A stretch of 64,000 nucleotides of DNA from a virus, in the IMG/VR virus record IMGVR_UViG_3300042453_004282, positions 1 to 64,000 of that record. The stretch is one strand, 5' to 3'. The translations under genes and the position numbers were made by a program. This document shows, in pieces, positions 21,148 through 30,441 of this stretch. Below the pieces are notes generated by a model. That model did no database searches, had not been told where the DNA came from, and was given only the letters and a program-made list of their open reading frames with translations. How positions within the stretch are numbered: the first letter of the stretch is position 1; the number at the start of each line of letters is the position of its first letter.

Positions 21148-22356
21148 ATGCCCTTTCAGAATACTCCGATTTCGAATATTCCGCAGCCTCGTTCATTCTT
21201 GGAAGACTCCAATCGAATTGTCCCGAGACTTCCCGACCTGAATTCCCAGATGGGGCAGAGTTCTGTCACCCCGGAAACTGCCGCCTTCTTAAACAACAGA
21301 ACCTCCACATTACAGATGCTTCGGTATCCAACTGGTGTTGGTGTTCAGGAAGAATATCCACACTGGTTGAAGATTGAGACCCATGTTCGCGCCTCAAATG
21401 AATTGCTCCTGTCGAAGTACAACACGAACAAAACTTTTGAAGCCCCTGAAGCGAAACAACAGAGATTGGATCCAAATGCTGCCAACTTACGCATCTCCAC
21501 AGTTCTAGGGGCTGGTGTAGGTGGTGCCGCAGGGAATTTTGTTGGGAAAAAGATCATAGACGGGTTGGCAAGCCGTGCCGCACAACTGGGCAGCGCCGCA
21601 CTGTCAACAATTGGAAAAACGGCGATTGGTGGTGCGACGACGATTGGTGGCGCGATTATTGGCGGTGGGACTGGATTGGTGGCGGGGGCGTTATCTGGCC
21701 CAAATGGATATAAGACCTTAACCTCAGTGATTGGCTTGGCGCTTCAGGATCCCATTTCGGCGTCATACGCGAGCACATGGCAATCACAGGAGATTGGAGA
21801 ATTTTTGGCCACTGGGGAAATCAGTCCCATGTCCATCGCACGTGAAACTATTCGCAATACCTATGGTCTTCGCGGCGCAGTTCCAAACGCGGCGGGAATC
21901 GAAGGCAATGCTGTCTTGGGGGCGCAAGAATTGGCATCTGGTAAGGTACGCAACCCATATAAGGAGCAGTTGTTCAAGGGGTCTGAGTTCCGAACCTTTA
22001 CATTCAAATTCACGCTGCTTCCGGAAAGCATTGCAGAAGCGGAAGTGATTTTGCAGATCATCAAACAACTGCGGTCCACGATGTTGCCTAGCTTGGATCC
22101 GAGTGGGTTTTATTTGACCTATCCTGCGGAGTATACACTCACATACATGTACATGAATACCCAGAATACAAAGGTCAACGGTATTGGTACATGCGTCTTG
22201 ACAGATCTAAGCACACGATATGGTGGCCGTGACTTCGTCACCTTTATTCCACCATCCGCCGACATGCGTGGCACACCAGCCGAATACGCTTTGTCCATGA
22301 CATTCCGGGAAATTGTACCGATCACGGCGAATCAGGTATTGGAGGCAAATCTCTAA
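21148..22356 (+). CDS. gp48: Baseplate tail tube cap gp48-like
   Basis: A 402-aa protein. The diagnostic part is NPYKEQLFKGSEFRTFTFKF, then LLPESIAEAEVILQIIKQLRSTMLP (about residues 270-315), shared by gp48 of T4-like phages; the C-terminal FREIVPIT ends the domain. The middle (about 115-195) is a glycine-rich, mildly hydrophobic stretch (TAIGGATTIGGAIIGGGTG) that T4 gp48 lacks. The protein caps the baseplate-proximal end of the tube where the gp54 initiator binds. It is the first gene after a perfect late promoter, and its stop overlaps the ATG of gp53. Confidence 0.85.
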   Translation: MPFQNTPISNIPQPRSFLEDSNRIVPRLPDLNSQMGQSSVTPETAAFLNNRTSTLQMLRYPTGVGVQEEYPHWLKIETHVRASNELLLSKYNTNKTFEAPEAKQQRLDPNAANLRISTVLGAGVGGAAGNFVGKKIIDGLASRAAQLGSAALSTIGKTAIGGATTIGGAIIGGGTGLVAGALSGPNGYKTLTSVIGLALQDPISASYASTWQSQEIGEFLATGEISPMSIARETIRNTYGLRGAVPNAAGIEGNAVLGAQELASGKVRNPYKEQLFKGSEFRTFTFKFTLLPESIAEAEVILQIIKQLRSTMLPSLDPSGFYLTYPAEYTLTYMYMNTQNTKVNGIGTCVLTDLSTRYGGRDFVTFIPPSADMRGTPAEYALSMTFREIVPITANQVLEANL

Positions 22357-23363
22357 TGTTCTCTCAGTTCCCGATTCTCATCGCGCCGATTGATCATATT
22401 ACAACCGTGACCGCCCCTCTGCGCGGAACCCTCACGGCAACAAAAGACTCTCGACAGATCACGACCACGGGAAACTTCATTGTTGAAGCTCCCGTGGGAT
22501 CCAAGTTATTGGTGACGGTTGATGGGGTGACAACCGTTGTCGGCTATGTCGGCACGATTATTTCTTCAGGGGTGGCATTACTCGAAGAGCCATCAGCAGT
22601 GACACTGTCTGGATCCACCGCCACAGTACATCAGTACAAGTCTGGTGTGGTACGAGGCAAGAACAACTATCTCTTTCCAGAGAAAGCCCAGCCGATCCTT
22701 ATTGCAGATTTTTTTCGTCGGGTTCGTGTGACGGAACGATATGTGCGTGATGCTTCCGTATTGTTGCCCTATGAAGTACTGGAGAATGAGACACCAGAAA
22801 TAGTCTCCACGAAATTCTATGGTACGCCGTTGTATCATTGGACGATCTTGCTGGCGAATGATATTTTGGATCCTCGCACTGAATGGCCATTGTCAGAAGT
22901 GCAACTCATACAAAAGATCTATGACCAATATTCTGTGCCGGTAGATGGCACAGCGACGATTGATGGGATAAGTGGTTTGATGACTGGCGTCGGCACCACA
23001 TGGACGGCGGACTTCTCTCCGCTCAATCAAGTGATTGTCACAGACAAATACAAGGTATTGGGCACGGTTATCTCGGTGGGATCAAACACCTCGGCACAAT
23101 TAAGCTATCCACCGGGGTTTTCCTACACGGGAGACATTCGTCGGTGTGATTTGACTCAAGTGCATGAGTATCGAAATGTGGAGACTGGTTATGTTGAAGA
23201 CTATGATGTCGAAAAGCTCGCACAAGGAATCATCTCGCCAATCACTATTCAAGAGTATGAAATCGAACAGAATGAAGCAAAGCGCCATCTGAAGATCATT
23301 CGACCAGACTTCATCACAGACTTTGCTCGTCAATTCTTTACCGCCCTCACTAGTGCAATCTAA
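22356..23363 (+). CDS. gp53: Baseplate wedge protein gp53-like with two inserted beta domains
   Basis: The gp53 core is clear at residues about 113-195: ADFFRRVRVTERY, YEVLENETPEIVSTKFYGTP, YHWTILLANDILDPRTEWPLS. T4 gp53 is 196 aa; this one is 335 because two similar small beta domains flank the core, at about 22-86 and 198-258. Both carry a GxG(T)TxW/F...VGTVIS...pattern found again in the gp8-like and giant proteins further on. The C-terminus has YEIEQNEAKRHLKIIRPDF, also family-typical. gp53 links wedges around the hub. The TAATG overlap with the next gene shows translational coupling. Confidence 0.85.
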   Translation: MFSQFPILIAPIDHITTVTAPLRGTLTATKDSRQITTTGNFIVEAPVGSKLLVTVDGVTTVVGYVGTIISSGVALLEEPSAVTLSGSTATVHQYKSGVVRGKNNYLFPEKAQPILIADFFRRVRVTERYVRDASVLLPYEVLENETPEIVSTKFYGTPLYHWTILLANDILDPRTEWPLSEVQLIQKIYDQYSVPVDGTATIDGISGLMTGVGTTWTADFSPLNQVIVTDKYKVLGTVISVGSNTSAQLSYPPGFSYTGDIRRCDLTQVHEYRNVETGYVEDYDVEKLAQGIISPITIQEYEIEQNEAKRHLKIIRPDFITDFARQFFTALTSAI

Positions 23364-24754
23364 TGGCTGAATATTTGAATCCCGGTGCGGTTGCACTGGA
23401 AGACTGCATATTATTGACAGACAAAGGAGAAGAACTGGATATCAAGACATACATTGTGCAGATATCCATCTTTGAGGACATTTTCTCAAACGTCCTATCC
23501 GCAGAAATGCTGATGGCGGATAACAACAATCTTGTGGGCACCGTACCGATCATTGGACGAGAAATTGTCACGCTCCGTTACCGAGTACCGGGATTTGTGG
23601 CGAGTATGCACCGATCCTTCTTTGTGTACAAGGTGGAGAATCGCAACCCAACATCAGGCGACCGTCAGCAGATGTACGTCTTACATTTGATGGCAATTGA
23701 AGGGGTGTTGGACAATGTGACCTATGTATCTCGTAAGTACACGGGATACACCGATCAAATTGCAGAAAACATCTTCAATGAATACTTGGCATGCCCTCGC
23801 ATATGGAACAAGACCTATCCGTTTCCATCCGGCATGTCTACTGGCAACACGTTTTTGACGCCCGAATGGAAGCAACGAGTTCCTGCGGAAAACATGAACA
23901 CCCTGAACATCGTCGGTGATCGCCCATTCAAGTCGCGCACGACTTGGGTGGTGCCTATGTGGACGCCCATGAAGGCGATGAATTGGTTGGCAACGAGATC
24001 TATCGACGGATCCACGAACGGTCCGAATGTGCTGTTCTGGGAAACAACACAGGGCTTTTATTTCTCCAGTATCGATTCGCTCTTCGAAGCACAGAACATT
24101 CCTGCGAATCGAAAGACGTATTACTATGGGTTGGACGAGGCGGCTATTCAACAAATCATGGCGGAAAAGAACTTAGGCTCAACCGCGCTCACGGGATATG
24201 AAAAGGTTGACGCGGTGACTATTCCGGTGTTTTCAGACTTCATCAAGTCGCAAGATTACGGTCACTTGGCGTCAAACATGCATGTGTTGGATATTGCCAC
24301 GAAGCACTACCGAGAATATGTGTATGATTATGCCAGCAACTTTGAAACATTCAAGCGCCTAGAGGGAGTTCGACCAACCTTCAATGCAAACCAGACGAGA
24401 AGTGTGTATTCTTACCGCACCTTTCGGCCCAGCCACGCTCGTTTGTTCAATGACTATGAGCCCCCTAAATACGAGCAATGGGTGGCTCAACGAACCAGCC
24501 TCATGTACGACTACAGCAATCTCCGTGTGGAGATTAGTACATTTGGCCGCTGTGATGTTCAAGCCGGTGAAGTGATTAATTTCTACTACCCAAAGATGGC
24601 TGAAAAAGGGAAAGGTTCCACCATCACCGATGTCATTGACCCCTATCTCTCTGGCGCGTACTTGGTCGCTGCGGTTCGCCATATCATCACCGAGACGAAA
24701 TATACAATGCGACTTGAGTTAATCAAGGAATCCTTCTCATCAAGTTTGGTATAG
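23363..24754 (+). CDS. gp27: Baseplate hub protein gp27-like
   Basis: 463 aa. In T4 three gp27 copies form a torus that holds gp5. The N-terminus (ISIFEDIFSNVLSAEMLMAD, then LVGTVPIIGREIVTLRYRVP, and YVLHLMAIEG) is the gp27/tube-hub domain pattern of T4-like aquatic phages. The C-terminal part has VEISTFGRCDVQAGEVINFYYPK and LSGAYLVAAVRHIIT, typical of the gp27/gpD-like hub fold. It lies between gp53 and the gp5-like OB protein, the expected place. It is longer than T4 gp27 (391 aa). Confidence 0.83.
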   Translation: MAEYLNPGAVALEDCILLTDKGEELDIKTYIVQISIFEDIFSNVLSAEMLMADNNNLVGTVPIIGREIVTLRYRVPGFVASMHRSFFVYKVENRNPTSGDRQQMYVLHLMAIEGVLDNVTYVSRKYTGYTDQIAENIFNEYLACPRIWNKTYPFPSGMSTGNTFLTPEWKQRVPAENMNTLNIVGDRPFKSRTTWVVPMWTPMKAMNWLATRSIDGSTNGPNVLFWETTQGFYFSSIDSLFEAQNIPANRKTYYYGLDEAAIQQIMAEKNLGSTALTGYEKVDAVTIPVFSDFIKSQDYGHLASNMHVLDIATKHYREYVYDYASNFETFKRLEGVRPTFNANQTRSVYSYRTFRPSHARLFNDYEPPKYEQWVAQRTSLMYDYSNLRVEISTFGRCDVQAGEVINFYYPKMAEKGKGSTITDVIDPYLSGAYLVAAVRHIITETKYTMRLELIKESFSSSLV

Positions 24755-24757
24755 CAT

Positions 24758-25240
24758 ATGATGAACAATCTGTATGGACATAGTGGGTTTTACTGGTTTA
24801 TGGGCGTGGTGGAAGACAGAAACGATCCCCTGAAAATGGGAAGATGTCGTGTACGAATCGCCGCCTATCACACCTCAGACAAAACGGTACTTCCTACGGC
24901 AGATTTGCCGTGGGCGATGCCCTTGCTGCCGATCACTTCGGCATCTGTGTCTGGTGTAGGCCATTCTCCGATTGGTCCCGTGGAAGGCACATGGGTGTTG
25001 GGCTTCTTCATAGACGGAGAAGATGCGCAGATTCCCATCATGCTTGGAACCTTCCCCGGACGCGCAGAACCAATCAATCTCACCTCGTTGGTTTCTCAGT
25101 TGGCGTCTGCGCTAACGGCGCCGCTTATTTTGCCGGATACTGGCCTTTCGGCAACAGCAGTGCCAACGATCAACGCCGTCGAAACATTTGAAGCGAAGCA
25201 GCAGAGCCGTCTACAAGCTGATGTGACACAGGAGCCCTAA
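24758..25240 (+). CDS. gp5: gp5-like OB-fold hub protein (N-terminal domain of gp5 as a separate gene)
   Basis: 160 aa. It contains FYWFMGVVEDRNDPLKMGRCRVRI, ADLPWAMPLLPITSASVSG and GTWVLGFFIDGEDAQIPIMLG, the OB-fold domain found at the start of T4 gp5 and VgrG-type spikes. After residue 110 there is only a low-complexity tail, so lysozyme and beta-helix parts are missing from this gene. They are supplied, in altered form, by the next gene, which overlaps it (TAATG). In T4 these parts form one polypeptide that is later cleaved; here they are separate genes. It sits on the gp27-like hub. Confidence 0.82.
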   Translation: MMNNLYGHSGFYWFMGVVEDRNDPLKMGRCRVRIAAYHTSDKTVLPTADLPWAMPLLPITSASVSGVGHSPIGPVEGTWVLGFFIDGEDAQIPIMLGTFPGRAEPINLTSLVSQLASALTAPLILPDTGLSATAVPTINAVETFEAKQQSRLQADVTQEP

Positions 25241-28161
25241 TGTCTGACAATCGATTCATTATCAATGAGGTTCGTCGAAACCTGCCGGGTGTGCCGATTG
25301 AGAGCTTGCAAACACTCATCGACTCATCAAGCACACTCAAATCATTGGTAGACAGTGGGTTCACGGGATACTTGACCCCTGTGCAAATTCGGCAAATCGT
25401 GACGGAAGTTCAGAGTGCTCAACGAAAATTTGTGGATCGGCAGACGCTCATCCAGACACTGGAGAACATCAAGAACAATAGCTTCTTTGTCACTCCGGTA
25501 GAAGCTCAACTGGCAAGTGAGACGGAGAACTACGAAGATATTCCACTGACCAACACTACGCTACTCTCTACGTTGGATGGGGATCTTTTTTATGATCCTG
25601 AAGCAGAAGCGTTTGTCTTGGCTCCTACACCCAATGTCAGGATAGAGGCTCCTGAGACGAGCCCCGAGGGGTATGTTGGGCCGTTGGATCCCACGGATGT
25701 TGACAACTTACTGTTGCTCTTGGAAGATGAAATCCGACAGGAATACGAGGCGCAGGGGGAACCCCATGCGCTGGATACGATCACGGAGTCTGGTAGAATC
25801 GGTGTATTTGGATTGACCGTAGATGATCTTGTCGAGATTGGTGTGGTCAGTCAAAATGCCATCAACGACTGGGCTGCTATCCCTGAAGACGAACACGATG
25901 ACTATGGAGAGGAGGCGGTAAAACAGGGTCTTATCAGCCGAGAACGGTATGACACCCTGTCAGAAATAGTTCGCACGAGTTTGATGTTGTATGTGGTAAC
26001 AAATCAAAACTATTGGATCCAGAAAGCGATTGGCCCAAAGGCGTTCTTGACCTTACGTGAAATTCAACGCGCCTTGGCATTCAAGGCACAGATTAAAGAC
26101 TGGAAAGGGTTGTATCAGTTCCTTTCCGGTCAACTGAATCTGTTTGCGATGACTTTGATTGACCGGAAGTCTGTTGTTGCCGCAAATATGATTCTTCAGC
26201 GCCTCTTTGGAAAAAACGCCGTCAAGTTATATGGATATGTTGGTCTCTTGGCGAACCCCATAGGACGCAAGGCGAAGGATGTGTACAATACGGTCTATCG
26301 TGGTATCCAAACACGATTGGTGACGAAAGACATCGCGCAACTGAAGGCTGCTTTGAACAAGCTACCGACTCCTCCGGTGCCGTCAGTTCGCCCATCCAGA
26401 AAATTCAAGCTCTTCCCTAACATCAATCAACAGAAAACGAATGAAGCGTTTGTTCGAGTTCCTGACACACAGGGATTCTATGACCCAAATCGTGTGTATC
26501 CCAGAGTGCATGCGATGGGAGAAGCCGACACAAACCGCCTCGCTCGTGCAGAAAAAATCAAAGATACGATTGTTGGCACGAAAGACGAAAACCGAACGCT
26601 GGATATTCCTGTCGCACGAGGAGCGTCTCCGAAAAAGTGGAGTCAACCAAAGTCTCCCTACAATGCCAAGTACCCGCACAATCATGTCTATGAATCGGAG
26701 TCTGGGCATGTCATGGAATATGATGACACACCAGACAATGAGCGAGTGCATTTGTATCACCGCGAAGGTTCATTTCTTGAAATCGACAGAAATGGCACAT
26801 GGACTAGAAAGGTTGTAGGAGACGCCTATGAGATTTATGAGCGAAATGGATACATCTACATCGCAGGAAAGGCGAACATCACGATTGATGGAAATTGCAA
26901 TGTCTATGTGAAAAACAATGTCAATCTTCAAGTCGATGGTAATCTCGTTGCTGATGTGCATAAAAACATGACATGGAACATCGCCAAAGATCTAAAAATC
27001 ACGGCGGGTGGTGCCATTCATGTAAAGTCAAAAAAGCAAACGAACATCGAATCCACGGACGGCAGCATCAACATCAAGGCCAAAAATGCCGTTAATACCA
27101 ACGGGTCGAACGTGAATGTTCGTGCGGAAAAAACTCTCAAGCTATCTGGAGAGTTGAAGGCTTCCCTTGCTTCGCCAAAAGGGGCTGCTATGGTATTGGC
27201 TGGTCTTTCTCCCGTAGTAATCAATGGCCCCGTGTTAAGCATGCTTCCTCAACCGGGATTTGCGGCACAGATTCTTGCCTCTCAGAATGCGGCTGGAAAG
27301 GCTGATGCTTCGGAGAGTGGCGCGCCACCACGACAGAAGAATCCAGTGGAACCGGTGTTTCCTCCGCTGGTCCTCGAAAGCAGAATAGACGATTTTTCCG
27401 AAGCGTTGTCCACCTTGTCAGAAAACCCGGACGAAAACCAGAATGAGATTAATGTCCTCAAGAAGAAAGCCATTGATGAAGGGTTGTTAACCAAAGAGGA
27501 ATTTGACCGACCCCTAACCATGGGAGCGCAAGACACCTCCATTCCTCCGTCACCAACTCCACCGAAAGTGGCATCGTGTGCGGCTATTTACGGACAAACG
27601 CGCTTTTCCCCAACATACAGTCTTTCAAAAAATGTGACGCTTGGTCTATTAAAGGGCACTGATCGGCTGGCACAGCAGCACGGTCTGTCTCAACAAGACT
27701 TGGTCTGTAACCTCAAACAACTTGCAGAAAACGTGCTTGAGCCTGTTTTTTCGTCTTTTGGAAAGGATCAGGTAATTGTGACCTCGTGTTTTAGATGGCC
27801 GGGATACAATACCGGTTCATTCAAACCGGCAACGGGAATCTCCTTCCATGAACAAGGATTAGCCGTGGATTTGTGCTTTGTCAACAAGCCATTTTCTATG
27901 TACTATGATTTTGCCAAACAGATAAAGCAAACCATGAATTATGACAAACTCTTGTTGGAATATCGTCTGGGCACCGTTAACGGGGTCACCACCTATAAGC
28001 CATGGATCCATGTGCAGTGGCAACAACCCGCCATTAATTTGGCGAATGGACGAAAGGGTGGCCCACCGAGAAAAGAAGTCTACACGATGAAAAACGATGT
28101 CCGGGTGGGACCAGCAAATGCTCTGATTAACCTTCTCCCGAATGTCAATCTGAGCTACTAA
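25240..28161 (+). CDS. Tail spike-like protein: gp5-type beta-helix plus M15-type peptidase (973 aa)
   Basis: Three regions. Residues 1 to about 475: helical and mixed, unrecognised. About 478-640: HNHVYESESGHVMEYDDTP, then GSFLEIDRNGTW and a run of short strands (ITIDGNCNVYVKNNVNLQVDG and on), which is the gp5/VgrG triple-stranded beta-helix spike. About 775-973: a zinc DD-peptidase-like domain with TSCFRWPGYN, SFHEQGLAVDL (His and Asp of the SxHxxGxAxD motif, near residue 867) and WIHVQW (second His, near 921). M15-type enzymes cut stem-peptide links of peptidoglycan. So this protein appears to replace the T4 gp5 lysozyme with a peptidase at the tip region. Domain calls are good; placement in the spike is inferred. 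Confidence 0.82.
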   Translation: MSDNRFIINEVRRNLPGVPIESLQTLIDSSSTLKSLVDSGFTGYLTPVQIRQIVTEVQSAQRKFVDRQTLIQTLENIKNNSFFVTPVEAQLASETENYEDIPLTNTTLLSTLDGDLFYDPEAEAFVLAPTPNVRIEAPETSPEGYVGPLDPTDVDNLLLLLEDEIRQEYEAQGEPHALDTITESGRIGVFGLTVDDLVEIGVVSQNAINDWAAIPEDEHDDYGEEAVKQGLISRERYDTLSEIVRTSLMLYVVTNQNYWIQKAIGPKAFLTLREIQRALAFKAQIKDWKGLYQFLSGQLNLFAMTLIDRKSVVAANMILQRLFGKNAVKLYGYVGLLANPIGRKAKDVYNTVYRGIQTRLVTKDIAQLKAALNKLPTPPVPSVRPSRKFKLFPNINQQKTNEAFVRVPDTQGFYDPNRVYPRVHAMGEADTNRLARAEKIKDTIVGTKDENRTLDIPVARGASPKKWSQPKSPYNAKYPHNHVYESESGHVMEYDDTPDNERVHLYHREGSFLEIDRNGTWTRKVVGDAYEIYERNGYIYIAGKANITIDGNCNVYVKNNVNLQVDGNLVADVHKNMTWNIAKDLKITAGGAIHVKSKKQTNIESTDGSINIKAKNAVNTNGSNVNVRAEKTLKLSGELKASLASPKGAAMVLAGLSPVVINGPVLSMLPQPGFAAQILASQNAAGKADASESGAPPRQKNPVEPVFPPLVLESRIDDFSEALSTLSENPDENQNEINVLKKKAIDEGLLTKEEFDRPLTMGAQDTSIPPSPTPPKVASCAAIYGQTRFSPTYSLSKNVTLGLLKGTDRLAQQHGLSQQDLVCNLKQLAENVLEPVFSSFGKDQVIVTSCFRWPGYNTGSFKPATGISFHEQGLAVDLCFVNKPFSMYYDFAKQIKQTMNYDKLLLEYRLGTVNGVTTYKPWIHVQWQQPAINLANGRKGGPPRKEVYTMKNDVRVGPANALINLLPNVNLSY

Positions 28162-28167
28162 CCCCCA

Positions 28168-28175
28168 TATAAATA
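28168..28175 (+). promoter_or_regulatory. T4-type late promoter (TATAAATA) abutting the gp25 start
   Basis: Perfect TATAAATA ends 5 nt before the gp25 ATG (28181). T4 late transcripts begin about 6 nt after this element, so the message would start at or next to the ATG. Confidence 0.65.
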
Positions 28176-28180
28176 GAGAC

Positions 28181-28576
28181 ATGATCAATAATTCACCGAC
28201 TAAAATCTACAAAGATTTGGACCTCTCCCTTGCCTTTACCACGAACTATGATGTGGCGAAGCGAGTAGATGTAAATGCGGTCAAACAATCCATCAAAAAT
28301 CTCCTTCTTACCCGCCCCGGTGAAAGGCCATTTCAACCCGATGTAGGCAGCGAGTTGTATCGCATCTTGTTTGAGCCAATGGATGTGTTAACCTCTGAAG
28401 CCTTAAAGGGAATTATTACGACCTGTATTAGAAATTATGAGCCGCGTGTGCGCCTACAAGATGTGATGGTGATGCCTCGGTTTGATGAAAATGCGTTTGA
28501 TATCAGTTTGTATTTTTATGTGATTGGCATCTATGCGCCAGTGGTATTCAATCTAACCTTACAAAGACTACGATAA
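28181..28576 (+). CDS. gp25: Baseplate wedge protein gp25-like
   Basis: 131 aa (T4 gp25: 132). Contains the gp25/lysozyme-like family pattern: KIYKDLDLSLAF near the start, RVDVNAVKQSIKNLLLTRPGERPFQPDVGSELYRILFEP (the RPGER and FxPxxG core), and the C-terminal strand FDISLYFYVIG. Gp25 is the conserved sheath initiator and wedge connector in contractile systems. It has hardly any ribosome site; GAG lies 3-5 nt before the ATG and the late promoter lies directly upstream, so it may be translated from a leaderless message. The gp6 gene follows with a TAATG overlap. Confidence 0.92.
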   Translation: MINNSPTKIYKDLDLSLAFTTNYDVAKRVDVNAVKQSIKNLLLTRPGERPFQPDVGSELYRILFEPMDVLTSEALKGIITTCIRNYEPRVRLQDVMVMPRFDENAFDISLYFYVIGIYAPVVFNLTLQRLR

Positions 28577-30441
28577 TGGCTGATATTCGAGTAACCGAAT
28601 TAGACTTTCAACAGATCAAGGAAAATATCATCAATTATCTGAAAGCACAGGACGAGTTTTCAGACTATAATTTTACGGGATCTGGGTTGAATGTACTATT
28701 GGATATCTTGGCGTACAACACTCACTACAATGCCATCTTGGCGCATTTACAATCGAACGAAATGTTCATTGACACGGCGATTAAACGCTCGTCGGTTGTG
28801 TCGATTGCGAAGACGCTTGGGTACACGCCGCGTAGTGTGCAGTCATCAAAAGCCACGGTGAATGTGAATGTCATCTCTGCTGAAGATGGCCCGCTAACAA
28901 TTCCCAGATTCACGAAATTCTCCACGAGCGTAAATGACCAGAGTTTCACCTTCGTCACCACAGATTCACATATTGCATATAAAGAGGCCGGAGAATTTCT
29001 ATTTGAAGGTATTGAACTGATTGAAGGATCGGTGATTGAAGAGCGCACGGTCGTCGGCGTAGATACCGTGTCTGGCCCCATAAAAATCCGCAACAACAAC
29101 ATCGACCTTAACACCCTCGCGGTAACGGTGCAGACGAGCGCAACGAATCTGACGACGACCGTATTCACTCGCACCACCTCCATCGTAGATATCACCCGTG
29201 ACAGTAAGGTCTTCTGGGTTGAAGAGAGCCAAGACGGCTTTTATCAACTTCTCTTTGGGGACGACATCGTTGGTAAGAAACTGACCGTTGGAAATATCGT
29301 CACTGTGCAATATGTGGCCTCTCGTGGTGCGGAGGCGAACGGGGCGCAGTCATTTTCCTGTTCGATTCGAATCGGTGGCGCCTCCCCAGTAACTACACTC
29401 GTTTCAGCGTCTGCTGGTGGCTCTTTCCGCGAAAGCACGGAGAGCATCAAGTTCAACGCACCGCGCTTCCACACCACACAAAACCGTGCGGTTACCGTAG
29501 AAGACTACAAGTCTCTTATCCTGTCAAATTTTGACAAGGCAAAGTCTGTGGCGGTATGGGGTGGAGAACAGAATGTTCCACCAATTTACGGAAAAGTCTT
29601 CATTTCAATCGATCCAAAAGACAACTACATCATTACACAGACTGACAAAGACCATTTGTTGAATTCCGTCTTGCGACCAAGAAGCGTGTTGTCCATTTTA
29701 CATGAATTTGTGGATCCGGTGTATTTGTATGTTGGGTTGAATGTCAAGGTGAATTATGACGCCTTGATCACCCCGTTCTCAAACGCAGAAATTGAAAGTA
29801 TTGTCACCGAACAGATTCAAGACTATTTCGCCAATGAATTGTCCACCTTGGACAAGCGGTTCTATTATGCGCGGCTCTTGAACAAAATTCAAACCTCACA
29901 TAACGCAATTATTGGCACTCTCATTGATATGCGCCTTCAGCGTCGAATCGTGCCAATTCTGAATGTACACGAGCGGCTGAAATTCTATTTTACCACCTCG
30001 GTAGAACCTAATTCCTTCAAGAGCACTTATTTCACGACCATCGTCGCTGGCACTCAATATACCGCGTACATTCAGGATTTTCCAACAACCACCCCACCAG
30101 ACAAGAATGGGCGAGGTGTGCTCAAGCTGGTAAATCAGGAAAATAATCAGGTGCTTGTTGCAGATTATGGAACTATCCAGTATGCGGCTGCCGGTGAGGT
30201 GGAAATTCCAGATTTCTATGTCACGGACTTATTGTCCACTGACATCCGCTTTAATGCATTACCGCAGGAGTTGGCAAAAGACTTATCTCCCACGATCATT
30301 CGCGGAACCCCCGAAACTGCCGCTGCGGTATACCCATATCCATCCCAGAACATCATTGTTACCTTGGACGACAGTGAAAACAACCTCGGCGTCGGCACTC
30401 AGGCAGGGCTTCGAGTGACTGCAACTCCATCTGAAATCTAA
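28576..30441 (+). CDS. gp6: Baseplate wedge protein gp6-like
   Basis: 621 aa (T4 gp6: 660). N-terminal hallmark: ELDFQQIKENIINYLKAQDE, FSDYNFTGSGLNVLLDILAYNTHYNA and NEMFIDTAIKRSSVVSIAKTLGYTP. The middle has GSFRESTESIKFNAPRFHTTQNRAVTVEDYKSLI, the gpJ/gp6 core. Gp6 dimers form the continuous ring of the baseplate with gp25 and gp53. Coupled by TAATG overlaps at both ends, giving a strict gp25-gp6 order as in T4-like phages. Confidence 0.93.
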   Translation: MADIRVTELDFQQIKENIINYLKAQDEFSDYNFTGSGLNVLLDILAYNTHYNAILAHLQSNEMFIDTAIKRSSVVSIAKTLGYTPRSVQSSKATVNVNVISAEDGPLTIPRFTKFSTSVNDQSFTFVTTDSHIAYKEAGEFLFEGIELIEGSVIEERTVVGVDTVSGPIKIRNNNIDLNTLAVTVQTSATNLTTTVFTRTTSIVDITRDSKVFWVEESQDGFYQLLFGDDIVGKKLTVGNIVTVQYVASRGAEANGAQSFSCSIRIGGASPVTTLVSASAGGSFRESTESIKFNAPRFHTTQNRAVTVEDYKSLILSNFDKAKSVAVWGGEQNVPPIYGKVFISIDPKDNYIITQTDKDHLLNSVLRPRSVLSILHEFVDPVYLYVGLNVKVNYDALITPFSNAEIESIVTEQIQDYFANELSTLDKRFYYARLLNKIQTSHNAIIGTLIDMRLQRRIVPILNVHERLKFYFTTSVEPNSFKSTYFTTIVAGTQYTAYIQDFPTTTPPDKNGRGVLKLVNQENNQVLVADYGTIQYAAAGEVEIPDFYVTDLLSTDIRFNALPQELAKDLSPTIIRGTPETAAAVYPYPSQNIIVTLDDSENNLGVGTQAGLRVTATPSEI

